A DNA stretch of 64,000 nucleotides from Rhabdornis inornatus (Eukaryota; Chordata; Aves; Passeriformes; Rhabdornithidae): the NCBI GenBank assembly GCA_013397075.1, contig VWZS01009593.1, forward strand, positions 667,545-731,544. The letters are read 5' to 3'. The notes below the pieces were generated by a model, which did no database searches, was not told the origin of the DNA, and saw only the letters and a program-made list of their open reading frames with translations. The translations under genes were made by a program, and so were the position numbers. Below, piece by piece: positions 1 through 11,760 of this stretch. Position 1 is the stretch's first letter. Each line of letters opens with the position of its first letter.

Positions 1-499
1 TTTTTCACCAAAGTCATATGTAACAGAAATAGATTCTAGAAAATTTAAAAGTCAGATTTTCTAAGCAGCTTTAGGAAGAAAACTAGTAAGATTTTGTGCA
101 GACACTGAAAAATCATTAAAAATATTGGTTTTCTAAGAAGCAACAAAATAAAGCTTGGGATTTTTTCCCTTAGGTTTGCAGAGGCTGGGGATAAACCTGA
201 ATAAATGTATTTGTCATTTCTATGGCAACTAGCCACGAACAACTATTTTATGACACTAAACATTCAGTAACCATTCATTAATCATAAATGAAAATATCAG
301 AGGGCAAATGCTAGGGTGAATAAAATGTGGAAGGGATACTTGTTTAGAAAACATTTATCAGTGAAGAATCAAAAGTACAAAACCCACAAAGGATGATGCA
401 GAGCATTTGCTAACTATTCTTACCAATACAGAGTTGAGTTAAAGTTGTTACTGGGTTAGTTTACTTATATAATTTTATATTCTTGTATTTTGTTCCTTT
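1..499. other. Unique AT-rich sequence
   Basis: No repeat, exon or RNA gene is recognised here. The short antisense frame at 45-242 has no domain and no codon pattern that separates it from chance in AT-rich DNA. Confidence 0.6.
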
Positions 500-775
500 C
501 TTTGGGCTCTGGCTTCATGGGCCCTGGCAGGATGGATCCATGAGTGTTGGGAAAGCTGGCTGACACCGTAGCTGTACCACTCATGATCATTTTGGAAGGG
601 TCATGGTCATCAGGAGAGGTGCCTGGGGACTGCAAGAAAGACTTGCTGGAAAGCAGCTTTGTGGAGGGCCTGGGGATTCTGGTGGACAATAGGCTGTCCA
701 TGAGCCAGCAGTGTGCTTTCTGCCCAAAAGAGGGGTTTGCTAGAAAAGAAAGGCAACAGAAGAGGGAGTAACTCA
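500..775 (+). mobile_element. CR1 LINE fragment, ORF2 reverse-transcriptase region, sense
   Basis: The stretch reads like the CR1 ORF2 segment in which a phrase about a control-type helix is followed by the conserved region around 'gggaaagctggctgac' (546-561) and 'atgagccagcagtgtg' (700-715). The second motif recurs in the other sense CR1 copy at 49327-49342. The copy is truncated at both ends and has several frame breaks, so the small plus frames at 544-771 and 713-898 are debris rather than genes. Family assignment is from recognition of CR1 sequence; the subfamily cannot be named by eye. Confidence 0.75.
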
Positions 776-3700
776 GCATGGTACCATAAAGAGCAAATTC
801 TTACACTGAAACTTGAAATGGGGCTTTTGGAAATGTTCTGGGTAATGATTCAGGACAAACAGAACATTAATGTTATAGGAGTCCCCATAGATCAGTAAAT
901 CTGAGAGATCACAGGAGGCAGGCTTTTTGTGAGCAATCTCACATAACTACAGATTTACACAGTAAAGACTGTTGCATGGGAGCTGCGAATTCTAAGCACT
1001 CTTCCTGGCAGTAGAAGAAAACTGCTTCTCACTGTCTGCTGCAGTTAGTATATGCTGAATTGCATTCTAAGAGTATCTGATTCATTATACTACCTATACA
1101 GCAAAGTGAAGTCATAACAGACATTTACATGTCATCAAATTAATTAACCCCTCCCAAAAATGTAGTAATAGATCACTGGGTTGACTGTTAACTGGCTGCA
1201 ATAACAAGAAGGGATGAAGAGAATGAAAAAGTTGGTTTACTGATACTGGGTCCACTATTAAGAGAATAGGAAACTGTTGGCAGATGGTGATAAGAGGGTC
1301 AACATGCCATGCTATTATTGTTTTAAAATTCTTGACTAAAATATCAGCTGTAGCCTCAAAGTAAATACAGTTAAAACCAACAAAGAAAGATTTCAGCCTT
1401 AAATAAATCAAGAATGGACTAGAGAATACTTATACAAATTAGGTATTCATACTGTAAGTGATGGTTTTTAGTCTATTAGTCTTTTATTTAAAGAATTGAC
1501 TGGTGACATCAGACCACAAATAGTAGTTATTTTGAGAAGTTACAGATCAAAAAGGCAATTGCCATGCCACATTTAAAGAAAATGCAGAGAAGGAGGAGCT
1601 GTGGAACTGTGCATCTTTTAATATTAATTTCTAAATAGTAACTGGAAAAAATAATCTAACAAACATGGAATGCCTGCAAATAAGAAAGAGCAGAGCACTA
1701 GCCAAAAAAAGGTTTATCAGTAAAGCTCAAAACACTCTAATTTACTTCTGCAATAGGATAATAGCCCTTGTAGACAGAACAGAACTAGTAGAGTCATATA
1801 AATTGGCTTTGAAAGTCTTTTAACATTGTGCCTTGTGATAGTACTAAAAAAGCTGAGGAAAAAAATGTTTGAATGAAAAAGCTTGAGGGTGGAATTCCAA
1901 CAAATCTGGCAAGGAAATTGTGTCTGTGTCGTAGTCTTGAGTTCACTGCCAAAAAGATGGGGGTTTGCAGGAATCAGTAAGTAAAACAAAGCTCTAAAAA
2001 TCCTGCTTAGGAATGAGTTGGATTCTTCTCACTGGATCTTCAACAGTGGAGTAAAAAGCATCTCACAAATTTAAATCTATATAGTCTATACATAATAGAA
2101 CAGAATGTCCTGCCAGAAGCAGCTGGAAAGATTGGATAGTCTCTTGAGATGCCTGCCTGTGCATCTTCTTTCCTTAGCACATATAAATTGATGTGAGAAT
2201 AGGTGGCAATGTTCTAGCCTACAGGTTTTATTTGTCTATTTGCTTATGCCAGTAACAGTTTTAGCATCAATGGGAATATTTGCATTGATTAATTAATTAT
2301 TTAAATGCATTCATTTCTGGAGTTTTTGTAAATACATCTAAATGTTGGATAAAGACAATGTGTGATTTAGTACTTGCAGGCAATTCCTAGGTCAAAGGAA
2401 GAAGCAGACATTTAGTTACATGTATAGTTACTTACTCTGACATAAATTAAGAAGCATCAGTCTTCTGTTTTCATGGACAATGCTATTTATAGACATCAGA
2501 AAGAGATGGACTGTTTTTCAGAGAATTTGAAGATTTAATGGTGGATTTCTATGCTTTTAGGATTACATCTATGTTGTATAGTATTTACTAAATTAAAAAG
2601 TTAGGTTTTAATGTTAACACTACAAAGAGTTTGAAGTCTAATTCTAGGGAAGGTTCAAATGATGCTCTGTGCCTCTAACTACACCATATGGTCTAAATGA
2701 TGAGTATTTTATAAACATGCTTGAGACAGCTCTAAATTAGGTCATGGCTAAAACAGCGAAATCAAAGTCAAATTTGGGTCAAAAGGACCTGCTTGTCCTT
2801 TCTGTGTAACACAGAAACAATTCAATGCATAAATCATGTACATCTGCATGGATGTCTAATTTGTGAATCATGTTTTTGTCATTAAAATTTCACATGTTGT
2901 GTAAAGCCACAGTATTCCATGAGTATCAAGTTATGCTTTACAGAGAGAAAAAAATGTCCTACTTAGAAAGAAAAATATGTAGGCATAAGTATTAAATCCA
3001 TAGTTAATAGGTCCTTAAGGTTTTTTGAGATCTTTCAGCTGAAGCTGGATTTAAATTCCCCTGTTCTGCAGTTCATGACTAAATTCATTCTCTGCATCTG
3101 TTGTTATTACTTTTCGCTGGGTAGTCCAGTTTTCTGCAATACTGTGTATTAATGCAGAATACTCATATATTGCATTATACATATGCAATAGCTGTTAACA
3201 CTGTAAAATATGGTAATTTCTTTCCTCAGAAGCTCTTAATCTTTTGATGAATATTGCTGATATGATACCATATTGATCCAGAAACTTGGGATAGCCAACT
3301 GCAGAGAACAGCTAACATCTCAAGAATGTATCTGCATAAAGCTCAGTTTCTTAGTAAAGCTTGTCTCAAATGTTTTGGAGTGGCTTAGCATAAAGGTGAT
3401 ATCCAGCTCACCCAAAAGTTAGATTATCTAAAAGCTTCATATGTAATGAAGCTATTGGGTTTTGACTATTGGAAGAAGAGCTGCCACTGGGGACATAACC
3501 TTTTCCTCCAGTGGGTGTCTAGAACTGAGTCAATACTGACTGGGGCACTCCCCAGCATGCCTGGCTGTGTTGGTTCCCTACCACTCCCCTTAGGGTACGT
3601 CCTGGCTCCTTTACTGTCCACATACCCAGAGACATATTTTTACATTTCCAGGGAGAGTACAACCGAGTCTGACCCTGGCATGGCTAGGGAGCAGAGACAT

Positions 3701-4596
3701 TCTAAGGAAATACTATTCAATAAAACTGAGGCATACTTTGGGGGGGCTATACTAAGCTGGCCTCTGTATGTTCCCAGCTCTTTCTAGTGCCTAGACTTAC
3801 ATTAGAGAGCTAATAATATAAAAATACTTTTCATAATTGAATGCTTTATTTTTTTTTCCACATCTTAAATATATTTCCCGATCTGTAAATTTCCTAACAA
3901 TCCATTGGGCTAAAGCATTGAGGAAAATAGGTTTATCAAGATATCAAGCACTGAGTTCTGTTTCAGTTTTAATTTCACTAAAAGTTCTTTATAGATCTGG
4001 GAAACATTGTATGTCATTCATTTTATTAGTAACAAGTTAAGCTTTTGATGGCTCAGAAAGATTGTCTGGAAGATCCTCATGTTTTTGAAGTACCTTATTA
4101 TTAAGTAGCTTTTGTTATTTCTCAGAAAGTAGTTTTATAAAGAAATGACTCATTAATCCTGTGCAGTCAGTGATTTCAGCAAGAAGTTGATATAATATTT
4201 ATTTCACATGTCAATATATATGGTACCATTCAAACTCCTTAGAAGAGTCATGTCTATATTTTAATTTGTAAGCAACACTTTAAATCAGAAGTCTACAATA
4301 GTTTTAATACATAGCATTTTTTCATGCTATGAACAAATAAAAATCAGAATAATTTATAAATATATTAAAAATGTAATCTAGCATGATGTGATGTATACTA
4401 ATGAATAAACATGATCAAATTTCAAATGTTATGAAAAATAATGTAAAACAAATATATAATACAAATAAATTTTATTTCAAGGTATCTTTCACACAAAAAT
4501 GATAACAATGCAAGTGTTTTCTGTTTCTCACACTTGTAAGTATTGCTTTTCAGGATATTCATAGTGAAATTTTTGACATATGACATTTCCTCAGCC
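776..4596. other. Unique AT-rich sequence with a GC-richer patch at 3440-3790
   Basis: Mostly AT-rich DNA with no recognised element. Bases 3440-3790 are clearly richer in G+C than their surroundings and carry a 113-codon open frame (3446-3787), but the translation shows no domain, signal peptide or repeat I can recognise and there is no clear splice context. I treat it as unclassified, perhaps an old repeat. Confidence 0.5.
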
Positions 4597-5772
4597 TAGA
4601 TGAGATTATCTAGCACCCCCTTAATGATGTCTTGTAAAAACTCCAGTGGTGGGGACTCTACCATGTCTCTTAGGAGGTTGTTCTAGTCATCGCCTCTTCT
4701 CACTGCAAAAATTTCTCTTGTATCAAGATTTAATTGGTCCTGGTCTGCAACTTGTACCCACTGGGAATAGACATTTTCATGGGATTTCTGTCATGAAGAC
4801 AGGCATCCCTCTGTGTAACTGTCCTTTAAGTACAGGGATAGTGTTATGGGGTTCCCAGAAGCCTTCTCTTTCCAGGGACAAAAGACTTAACCTGTTCCTC
4901 TTATGGCTGGTTCTTCAGCCCCTTTGATCTTTATGGTGACCCGCCATTGGACTCTCCTCAGTCTGTCCATATCTTCTTTTAAATTTTGGGTGCCTGAAAT
5001 GGAGAGAGTACTTCAAGTGTGGCCTTACAAATTCTGGGTGAAGTGGGATGATCACATCTCTACCACTGCTAATAATGTTTCTGCAGATGCAGCCCAGGAT
5101 CCATTTTGCTTTCACTGTTGCAGCCACACACTGCTGACTCACAGTCACCTTCTTGTCCACCAAGACCCCCAGGTGCCTTTCAGTGACACTGCTCCCCAGC
5201 CACACAGATCACAGCTCGTTCTGGGCTCCTTGGTTCTGTCACCCCAGAGGCAGAACCTTGCAAGTGTTTTTGTTAATCTCATACAGTTCTTTCTTACTTG
5301 CTCCTCCAGCCTGCCCAGGTCTCTCTGTAAGATGTCTCTTCCTGCTCACATCTGCCTCACCACCAGTCTGGTGTCATCAGCAAACTGGGTGAGGCTGCTT
5401 TCAATCCCAACATCCTGATAATTTATGAAGATATTTAACATTATGGGGCCCAGCATTGATCCCTGAGGGACCTCACTGGTGACAGGCTGCCAACCTGAGC
5501 AAAATCCATTGATCACCAACCACCCACTGAGTGCAGCCTGTTAGCCAATTCCATACTCAAATCACAGACCACATATCCAAGCTGTGCCTTTGCAGTTTGT
5601 CCAGGAAAAGGCTGTGGGAAATGGTGTTGAATGATTTGCTGAAGTCCAAGTAAGCAAGTGCTCTGTTCATGTTGACAGAATAAGCTATCTTGCTGTAGAA
5701 GGTGATCAGGTGAGTTTGGCATTAGTGAAGGCATATTGCCTTTTCCCAATCAGCTGTGTTTCTGTCATCCTA
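4597..5772 (-). mobile_element. CR1 LINE fragment, 3' half of ORF2 and 3' region, antisense
   Basis: About 1.18 kb of CR1 in reverse orientation. On the plus strand it begins with the 3'-region signature (a CAGTGGTGGGGACTCTACCA-like stretch near 4644), passes through the CCAGGATCCATTTTGC-type stretch near 5095, and reaches the ORF2 stretch in which GGGACCTCACTGG (5468-5480) and GTCCAGGAAAAGGCTG (5599-5614) are visible. Plus-strand frames such as 4903-5418 are antisense shadows of this element. The extreme 3' terminus with its short tandem repeats is missing, so the copy is truncated at that end. It is an old, inactive copy with many substitutions. Confidence 0.9.
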
Positions 5773-8560
5773 CCACCAGACTTTCCTAAACCCTGCTCCT
5801 GTGGAGGAAAAGGATCAAGCCATCTGTGCTGTTCATATTCATGTGAATGCTGTACATTTGCCCAGGTGCTGGTAAGGCACTGTTTTCTCTCTGTGTTGTC
5901 TGTGCAGCCAGCTTTGTGCATGCTGGATGTGTGAATGTGTGACAGGCTGTTCATGCAGCAGGCTGTGAGTGTGGTGTGAGTGTGTTCCTGTCGGGGATTG
6001 TGTGATGAGCCTTTTTCCTGGCTGGACTCTGGACACAGGAGCACAGCAGCCTCATCTCCATCAGGCTACCAATCCAGCAACCACTAAAATGGGAATATGA
6101 ATTTTCAAGTGGATCTCATGTGTAATACTGGTAAGAAAAAGGGTATTTTTCTATCGCATGTGAACCTGATATGACTCAGGGGCATATGTGTCCTTGAGGA
6201 ACAAAAGAGTGGTCTGGCTGAGCTTTCTGATTTTTCTTCCTGTTTGCTTTTTTGCCTAATTGCTATTTTAATTCACTCAGAGGTAAAACAGCTTATTTCT
6301 AGCTGATTGGACTCTCTTATCTTACAATGGAGATAAAACTATTTAAAATAATGTGGGATCAAAACTTGTTTACTTTATACAGACATCAGTAGAATAAACA
6401 TTTCAGTGTAAGAAGTTTCAGTTTTCACTGTGGTCTCTTCACTGCAGTATAGATTTTTTGGCAATCAATATTTTCCCTAAAATACTCAGAATAATTAAAC
6501 AGTAAAGATACCTGTTGGAAAAACTACAGCACATCTTTACATTTATCACAGAGAGCAATTTTTGGTGGCCAGATGATGACAAAAAAATTTCTCTGATGTG
6601 ACTACATTTTATACATGTACAACAATTACCAAAACAAAACGAACAAACAAAAAAACTTATTGCTTTCGGGAAAACTAAATAGATTGTGAATGCTGTTATC
6701 TTCATTGTTTTTTTTATTAGGAAAAGAGATTATTTTGGGCTTGGCCTAATCTCTTTTCTCCAGAGGTAGATTCCTTTAAAGAGTCAGGGGTCTAGTAAAA
6801 AACCAAAACAGAGAGAAAAAAATATTTAGTAAAATGTTTCTGAGAAGAATTTTTACCAATCACCTACTCCAGGGAAGAAAAGAATATTTAGATGGAACAT
6901 GGAGGATATAAACTCAAATCCTTTACTCATCTGAGGAAACATGGGCTCATGTTACACATAAAAGTTCTCTAATGCCGTTATTATATGGTATTTTGGGATT
7001 TCTCAGGCTTTATAGCATGGAACTAACTATAAATTGCACAAACTAAAAATCTGGAGAAATTCTGTGGAGGCTAATTGTATTTTGCTGTGTTATGTTTCAA
7101 GTCAACTCCTTGTTCCAGTCATTTTGTGAAACTTGTTCACACACTCGTGTGGGTGTAGTATAAAGGTACCATGGAGGAAATATGAAGATAAGAAATGGCT
7201 AATGGTGATGAAATGGGTATGCATATGAAGTTCTGAGGAGTGAGATGTTTAATTATATTCTTATATATCTAAATATTAAACATCAGTAGGTATTGATGTT
7301 CTTAGTCAGTGTTCTGGTTTTTGTTTATCTTATTCTTGTGGGCTTTTCTTACTAGTCTTAGTAACAAAATAACAAGAACACTGGGAATTAAAGCAAGTTT
7401 TAAGGTGACCAAAAATTAGTAACTGTCATGGTGATTACCATACCCTGTGAATTCAACCCTTTAAAGGATTTTAGTTGGATCCAACAAAAGATCACAATAT
7501 TATTTAGTTTAAAAACAAAGATTTCTTTCCAAATTAGTTCACGTGTTGTGCATAAGACTAGCCAATCAGTGAATTATATTGTGCAAATAAAGATATCAGA
7601 ATGTCTCACATCTAACTGTATAGAACACACTGTATTCAGAAATGAATGAACAGTGTTTATGAGAAAGTTGATAGGGAATTCTTACATGGGATTTAAGATT
7701 TATCTGAACATAGAAAGGTGTTTATCTATTGGTACAGAACAGGGACATACTTATTTTTTAAATTATCTGTGAATATGAGAATGTTTAAATAACACTAAAT
7801 TTGCCAATTATGCAAATAATGACATGCACATTGTACTATCCATATAAAGAGATTGCATAAAATTGCATATAAGAACCTGTACAAAAATAGTTTGTTTTTT
7901 TTTACTGCATTTTAATATCCATTCAATTTTTGACTCTTACATCTTTTTGGTTAGTGACTGGTTTCCTTGTACTGTGACTAATTTTTCAGTTTCTCTGTTT
8001 TCTGTCTTTAAATTTGTAAAGATAAAACACTGACCTATATATAATTCCTACTGTAAGCTTCATGTAAGAATTATGATAAGAAGCACTATTATTTCCTTCA
8101 AAATAGGATTTCAGTTACCATGAACATTTCCCTGATGGCTCAAGGAAGGAAACTTCTGTTATTATTTTTTAAAATAGCTTTCAGGAAAAGAAAAGAGAAA
8201 TGCTTTGTAAAGGATATTGAGTTGCTGAGTGAGATTTTGTTTGAGGACTCATGAATTAGTTAAATTAGTTAAAAGTAATTAGTTGAGAAGATTCTTTCTG
8301 GAGCTATCAACAGAGAACTAAAGAAAAATTACATTAATTTAAAAATAATTTATATTGCACTGCACAATTTCAAAAGAGAAGCTCATTTTCATTAGTTTAT
8401 CTAGGTAGTCTTGTTCCATTTTATGTGTTACATTATTGTCTAGAACCTTATAATAAGTTAAATTTTAAAGTTTTAAGTTTTGCTCTATTTTCACATACCT
8501 TTTTTTTTATTAGTCAATAAAGCAATAATTACATCAGTATGAAATAATCTCTTTTACCAT
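5773..8560. other. Unique sequence; GC-richer tail at 5773-6060, otherwise AT-rich
   Basis: The first 290 bases next to the CR1 are rich in GTGTG-like runs and G+C but match no repeat I know. From about 6100 the DNA is ordinary AT-rich sequence with no recognisable exon, RNA gene or mobile element. Confidence 0.5.
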
Positions 8561-9285
8561 TGCCTTGGTTTAAGACAATTTAAAGAGGTGGACACTAAAA
8601 TGAGTTACCTCCCTTTAGTTTCTACCAATCTCTTTCCACCAATAAACAACTACTACGAGAATATTTAAGTGAAAATATAACAGTTTACTAATAAGTGAAA
8701 GAGCAACAGGCAAAAAATAACAGTGAGTAATCACTAGATACAAAAGTGCTAAATCTTACTAATTCCTTGTGGAGGGCCACCCAAAATGGCGGGATACCAT
8801 TGCCCCTCCAACATGGCCCCACTGCTGACTGTGTGTACAGAGACAAAGGGAAAATGGCATCAGACCCTTTCCACGATGGAGCCTGCCACGGTGGGTTCAG
8901 GAAGATGCTTGTGCACAAAAATCTCAAGATGCAGTCAGAATAGCAAAGCAATAAATACATATCAACCCCTGGATGTGGGAGAAGCCGCTGAGCAGGAGGG
9001 GGAGATAGAGCATGGTTCCTGGGCAGGAGGGGCAGGAGGGCAGCGTACCTCCAGGGCATCCCCTGGATGAAAATGTTGTCCTTCATGTCATCCTCACCTC
9101 TCCACCCTGGAAGCACACCTTATATCTCCTCCTAAGGAGTGGCCAGTTTCAACATCATCTCATGCGGGGCCAACAATGGTCCATGATCACAACTGCTTCA
9201 TTATATATTTCCCTTTTACAGGATAAATCCCATCATGTGACTGATACATAATTTCATTTCTGAAGGTTAGTCCCACCAGCTAACA
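8561..9285 (-). mobile_element. ERV LTR, probably solo or remnant, different from the LTR at 11220-11760
   Basis: The block is bounded by TGCCTTGGTTT at 8561 and CCAGCTAACA ending at 9285, which gives TG...CA termini in either orientation. Its composition changes sharply from the flanks, with a GC-rich core near 8760-9120. In minus orientation there is a TATA-like GAGATATAAGG (around 9119-9129), which is my reason for the strand. I recognise it as an avian LTR type from its overall sequence, but I cannot name the family. I found no clear target-site duplication. It does not resemble the LTR at the other end of this compound locus, so the two are not a proviral pair. Confidence 0.6.
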
Positions 9286-9850
9286 ATAAATTCTTCTACA
9301 TTATCTTATCCACATGCACAACTGCAGACCAAATATGTCAAGCTCACAATATGCTTTCACGTCCTTGAAATACTCTGAGATAGTCTGTGCCAAGGATGCA
9401 CAGAGCCTCTGGACCAGTCATGAAATCGTTCTGTATCTCCTGCAGCTTACTCAAGTTTGGGATTGAGTGGTGGTTGACTCTTCTGTCTCTTCTTCCTGTT
9501 CATATGATGGCCTTTGTAACGGCCTTGGTAATGGCCTTGAAAATGGCCCTTGCGACAGTCCTGCTTCTTCATCCTTTTCTCTCTCTCTGACCTTTTTGTC
9601 CTCCTTGACTGCTTTTGCTAACACTTTTTTACAGTATGACTTTCGTGTGCATTTCTTCTGCTTTTGTAGAGGGGTAACTGACACTGGCATGTGTTTGTTC
9701 TCTGGTTCAGTGGCAGCATCTGTCACTGGGGTTTAGAGCAGCTGCACTACTGTCATAACGGTTAGAGGAGCTGCAGTGTGTTGACTTATTCAGAGACCTT
9801 CTTCTCCCCCAAGGGTACTGAACAGCCTTGAACACCACTTGATAGGCCTT
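9286..9850 (-). pseudogene. ERV gag remnant, frameshifted
   Basis: Reading on the minus strand, an open stretch at 9726-9451 encodes a 91-residue, Lys/Arg- and Glu-rich peptide ending in a TTTQSQT stretch. In another frame directly downstream the sequence reads NLSKLQEIQNDF, which resembles the LSELRDMRKDF-type stretch of avian ERVL-like Gag proteins. The reading frame must be shifted at least once, there are stops, and the gene is cut off at the boundary with the LTR at 9285. It lies downstream of the minus-strand LTR at 11220-11760 and its leader, which is the expected place for gag. No capsid, protease or polymerase region follows. The match rests on a short motif, so the assignment is moderate. 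Confidence 0.5.
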
Positions 9851-10485
9851 GGTCAGGCCTCAACACATTGTAGTGGTTTGGGTCTTCTCTGAGGTGCCAG
9901 GTTGACAGCACACCTTTTTCAAATATTTTACAAGTATTTTTGATTCTGCACTTGTTCAGGGGTAAGGTGTAAACACACTGGAGGTGCCCACTGCCCTAGG
10001 TACTTGCCCACACCATCCCACACACCCCAACACTCAAAACTATCCACCCTTTGGGCTGATCTCTGGGTGATATTCTTAGTTAACTATCTGACCTTAAACA
10101 AGACCTGAAACATTTGCACCAATGCTGGTTCCTATCAAAAACACCAGGCTTGGTTCTAGGGTGTTCAAAGGATATTCAAAATCTTTAAAATTTTCAAGCA
10201 GTATGGTAATCAGCCTGGAGAAGAAGGAAGGAAAGAAGGAAGGAAGATGTGGAAATATATCTCCCCCACAGGCTGTCTTTCTGAGGAGAAAAGGCTACAA
10301 GTATGATTATTAATCATTCCCAGTGGATCATTCAGTAGAGTCCCAAAATACTGAGGTGTTTGCAATACTGAATACATTCACCAGACTGGTTTACTGACTG
10401 GCAACACTAGCATATCACAAGCCAATACTACAAAATACCCCTCAATGATCATCTTAGCCCAGGCCCCAAGGACAATAAACATTAC
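9851..10485 (-). mobile_element. ERV internal leader region upstream of gag
   Basis: This continues the minus-strand ERV between its LTR and the gag remnant. A short purine-rich GGAAGGAAAGAAGG-like tract lies near 10227-10247. The region includes most of a 70-codon hydrophobic minus-strand frame (10590-10378), described separately. Its retroviral nature is inferred from its position between LTR and gag. Confidence 0.5.
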
Positions 10486-10590
10486 CACAGGAAACACATA
10501 CTGCAAGTAAGTTACTACTGTTATTACAGTACAAAACCCTGGGCTAAAACACAACTGTGAGAGCAAATGAATCCCCATTATAACCAACAA
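10378..10590 (-). CDS. Small hydrophobic open frame in the ERV leader (70 codons)
   Basis: A minus-strand frame of 70 codons with a strongly hydrophobic middle (about residues 15-45, including VVMFIVLGAW) that could form one membrane segment, perhaps two. It sits between the primer-binding site and the gag remnant, where retroviruses normally have no large gene. I do not recognise a family. It could be a chance frame, a spliced leader peptide, or a remnant of an accessory gene. The second copy of the duplicated block (11113 downwards) holds only the first half of it, because that copy stops at the N. Confidence 0.3.
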   Translation of the reverse strand: MLVIMGIHLLSQLCFSPGFCTVITVVTYLQYVFPVVMFIVLGAWAKMIIEGYFVVLACDMLVLPVSKPVW

Positions 10591-11007
10591 CTATTGAACC
10601 AATACAATGACTGTTTGTAACAACTTCTATTTCATACACTCTGATCAGATCTGTCATCTCAACCCGCTGTGCCTCACATTGGGCACCAAAAAGGACTGTT
10701 GTATTTTAAAGCCAGATGGCAACTAATCACTATGCAGCTGCTTGCTCATGGAATGGGGAGGGGAATCAAAAGTAAAATTCAAGTAAGAACTTTAATAATT
10801 AAAAAATATAATAATAATAATAATAATAACAACAACAACAACAACAACAACAACAAAAGTAAACCAAGGAAAAACAAATTATGCACATTAAAATTGCTCA
10901 CCACCCACTGACCAATGCCAGACCCTGTCCCAAGCCCTGATCTGCCCCCTTCCAGATAACTTGCCCAGTTTATATACTGGGTATGTTGTTCTATGGTATG
11001 GAATATC
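10486..11007. repeat. First copy of an identical 522-bp tandem block (probable false duplication)
   Basis: Bases 10486-11007 reappear at 11009-11530 with an exact offset of 523, and the only base between the copies is an N. By eye the copies agree throughout, including the lengths of the TAA and CAA repeat tracts inside. The block covers the ERV leader start, primer site and the 3' half of the LTR. A perfect match of a microsatellite together with an N at the joint is what two overlapping contig ends look like when they were joined but not merged. Confidence 0.95.
10806..10857 (+). repeat. (TAA)n(CAA)n microsatellite inside the ERV LTR
   Basis: About eight TAA-type units followed by about nine AAC units. 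It accounts for the open frames with long Asn or Leu runs in this region. Confidence 0.95.
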
Positions 11008-11008
11008 N
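11008..11008. other. Single N at the duplication joint
   Basis: One ambiguous base separates the two identical 522-bp blocks. It probably marks a contig join rather than an uncertain base call. Confidence 0.9.
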
Positions 11009-11194
11009 CACAGGAAACACATACTGCAAGTAAGTTACTACTGTTATTACAGTACAAAACCCTGGGCTAAAACACAACTGTGAGAGCAAATGAATCCCCA
11101 TTATAACCAACAACTATTGAACCAATACAATGACTGTTTGTAACAACTTCTATTTCATACACTCTGATCAGATCTGTCATCTCAACCCGCTGTG

Positions 11195-11212
11195 CCTCAC
11201 ATTGGGCACCAA
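11195..11212 (-). other. Retroviral primer-binding site candidate, Lys-tRNA-like
   Basis: On the minus strand TGGTGCCCAATGTGAGGC lies 8 bases beyond the LTR end. It differs by only a few bases from the Lys-tRNA primer site typical of betaretrovirus-like (ERVK) elements. The spacing from the LTR is longer than the usual 1-3 bases, so the exact LTR end may be a few bases off. An identical copy at 10672-10689 belongs to the duplicated block. Confidence 0.55.
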
Positions 11213-11219
11213 AAAGGAC

Positions 11220-11760
11220 TGTTGTATTTTAAAGCCAGATGGCAACTAATCACTATGCAGCTGCTTGCTCATGGAATGGGGAGGGGAATCAAAAGTAAAA
11301 TTCAAGTAAGAACTTTAATAATTAAAAAATATAATAATAATAATAATAATAACAACAACAACAACAACAACAACAACAAAAGTAAACCAAGGAAAAACAA
11401 ATTATGCACATTAAAATTGCTCACCACCCACTGACCAATGCCAGACCCTGTCCCAAGCCCTGATCTGCCCCCTTCCAGATAACTTGCCCAGTTTATATAC
11501 TGGGTATGTTGTTCTATGGTATGGAATATCCCTTGGTCCAGTTTCAGACACCTATCCCAGCCATGCTCCCTCAGCTTTTCTTGTGTACCTCCTCCCTGGC
11601 AGAGCATGAGTTATTAAAAAGTCCTTGTTTTAGGATTAATACAACCTAGCTGTAACCAGGAGATCAGTGTGTTATCAGTATTATTCTCATAATAAGTCCA
11701 AAGCACAGCACATTACTAGCTACTGAGAAGAAACTAACTATCTCAGCCAAAACCAGGACA
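11220..11760 (-). mobile_element. ERV 5' LTR, passerine TGTCCTGGTTT family, minus orientation
   Basis: On the minus strand the LTR begins with TGTCCTGGTTTTGGCTGAGA at 11760 and runs to about 11220. It has a TATA box inside the inverted repeat CCCAGTTTATATACTGGG (11487-11504) and a simple-repeat tract at 11329-11380, downstream of the TATA box. Immediately beyond its 3' end lies a primer-binding-site candidate (about 11195-11212). The same family occurs at 41850-42443 and 57920-58450 and, more weakly, at 20684-21018. It is a 5' LTR because leader and gag remnant follow on the same strand. The matching 3' LTR is not in this window. Confidence 0.8.
11329..11380 (+). repeat. (TAA)n(CAA)n microsatellite, second copy
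   Basis: Identical in structure and length to the tract at 10806-10857, as expected if the two blocks are one sequence counted twice. Confidence 0.95.

Larger units (their letters stand above)
11009..11530. repeat. Second copy of the 522-bp tandem block
   Basis: This is the copy that is contiguous with the remaining LTR sequence up to 11760, whereas the first copy is contiguous with the ERV interior. Merging the two would give one ordinary LTR-leader arrangement, which supports an assembly origin. Confidence 0.95.

Noticed and set aside
4903..5418. 171-codon open frame, the longest in the window
   Set aside because: It lies antisense in a CR1 element, and its translation is just reversed CR1 sequence.
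10669..11607. Frames with long Asn or Leu runs
   Set aside because: They are translations of the TAA/CAA microsatellite in an LTR, present twice because of the duplicated block.
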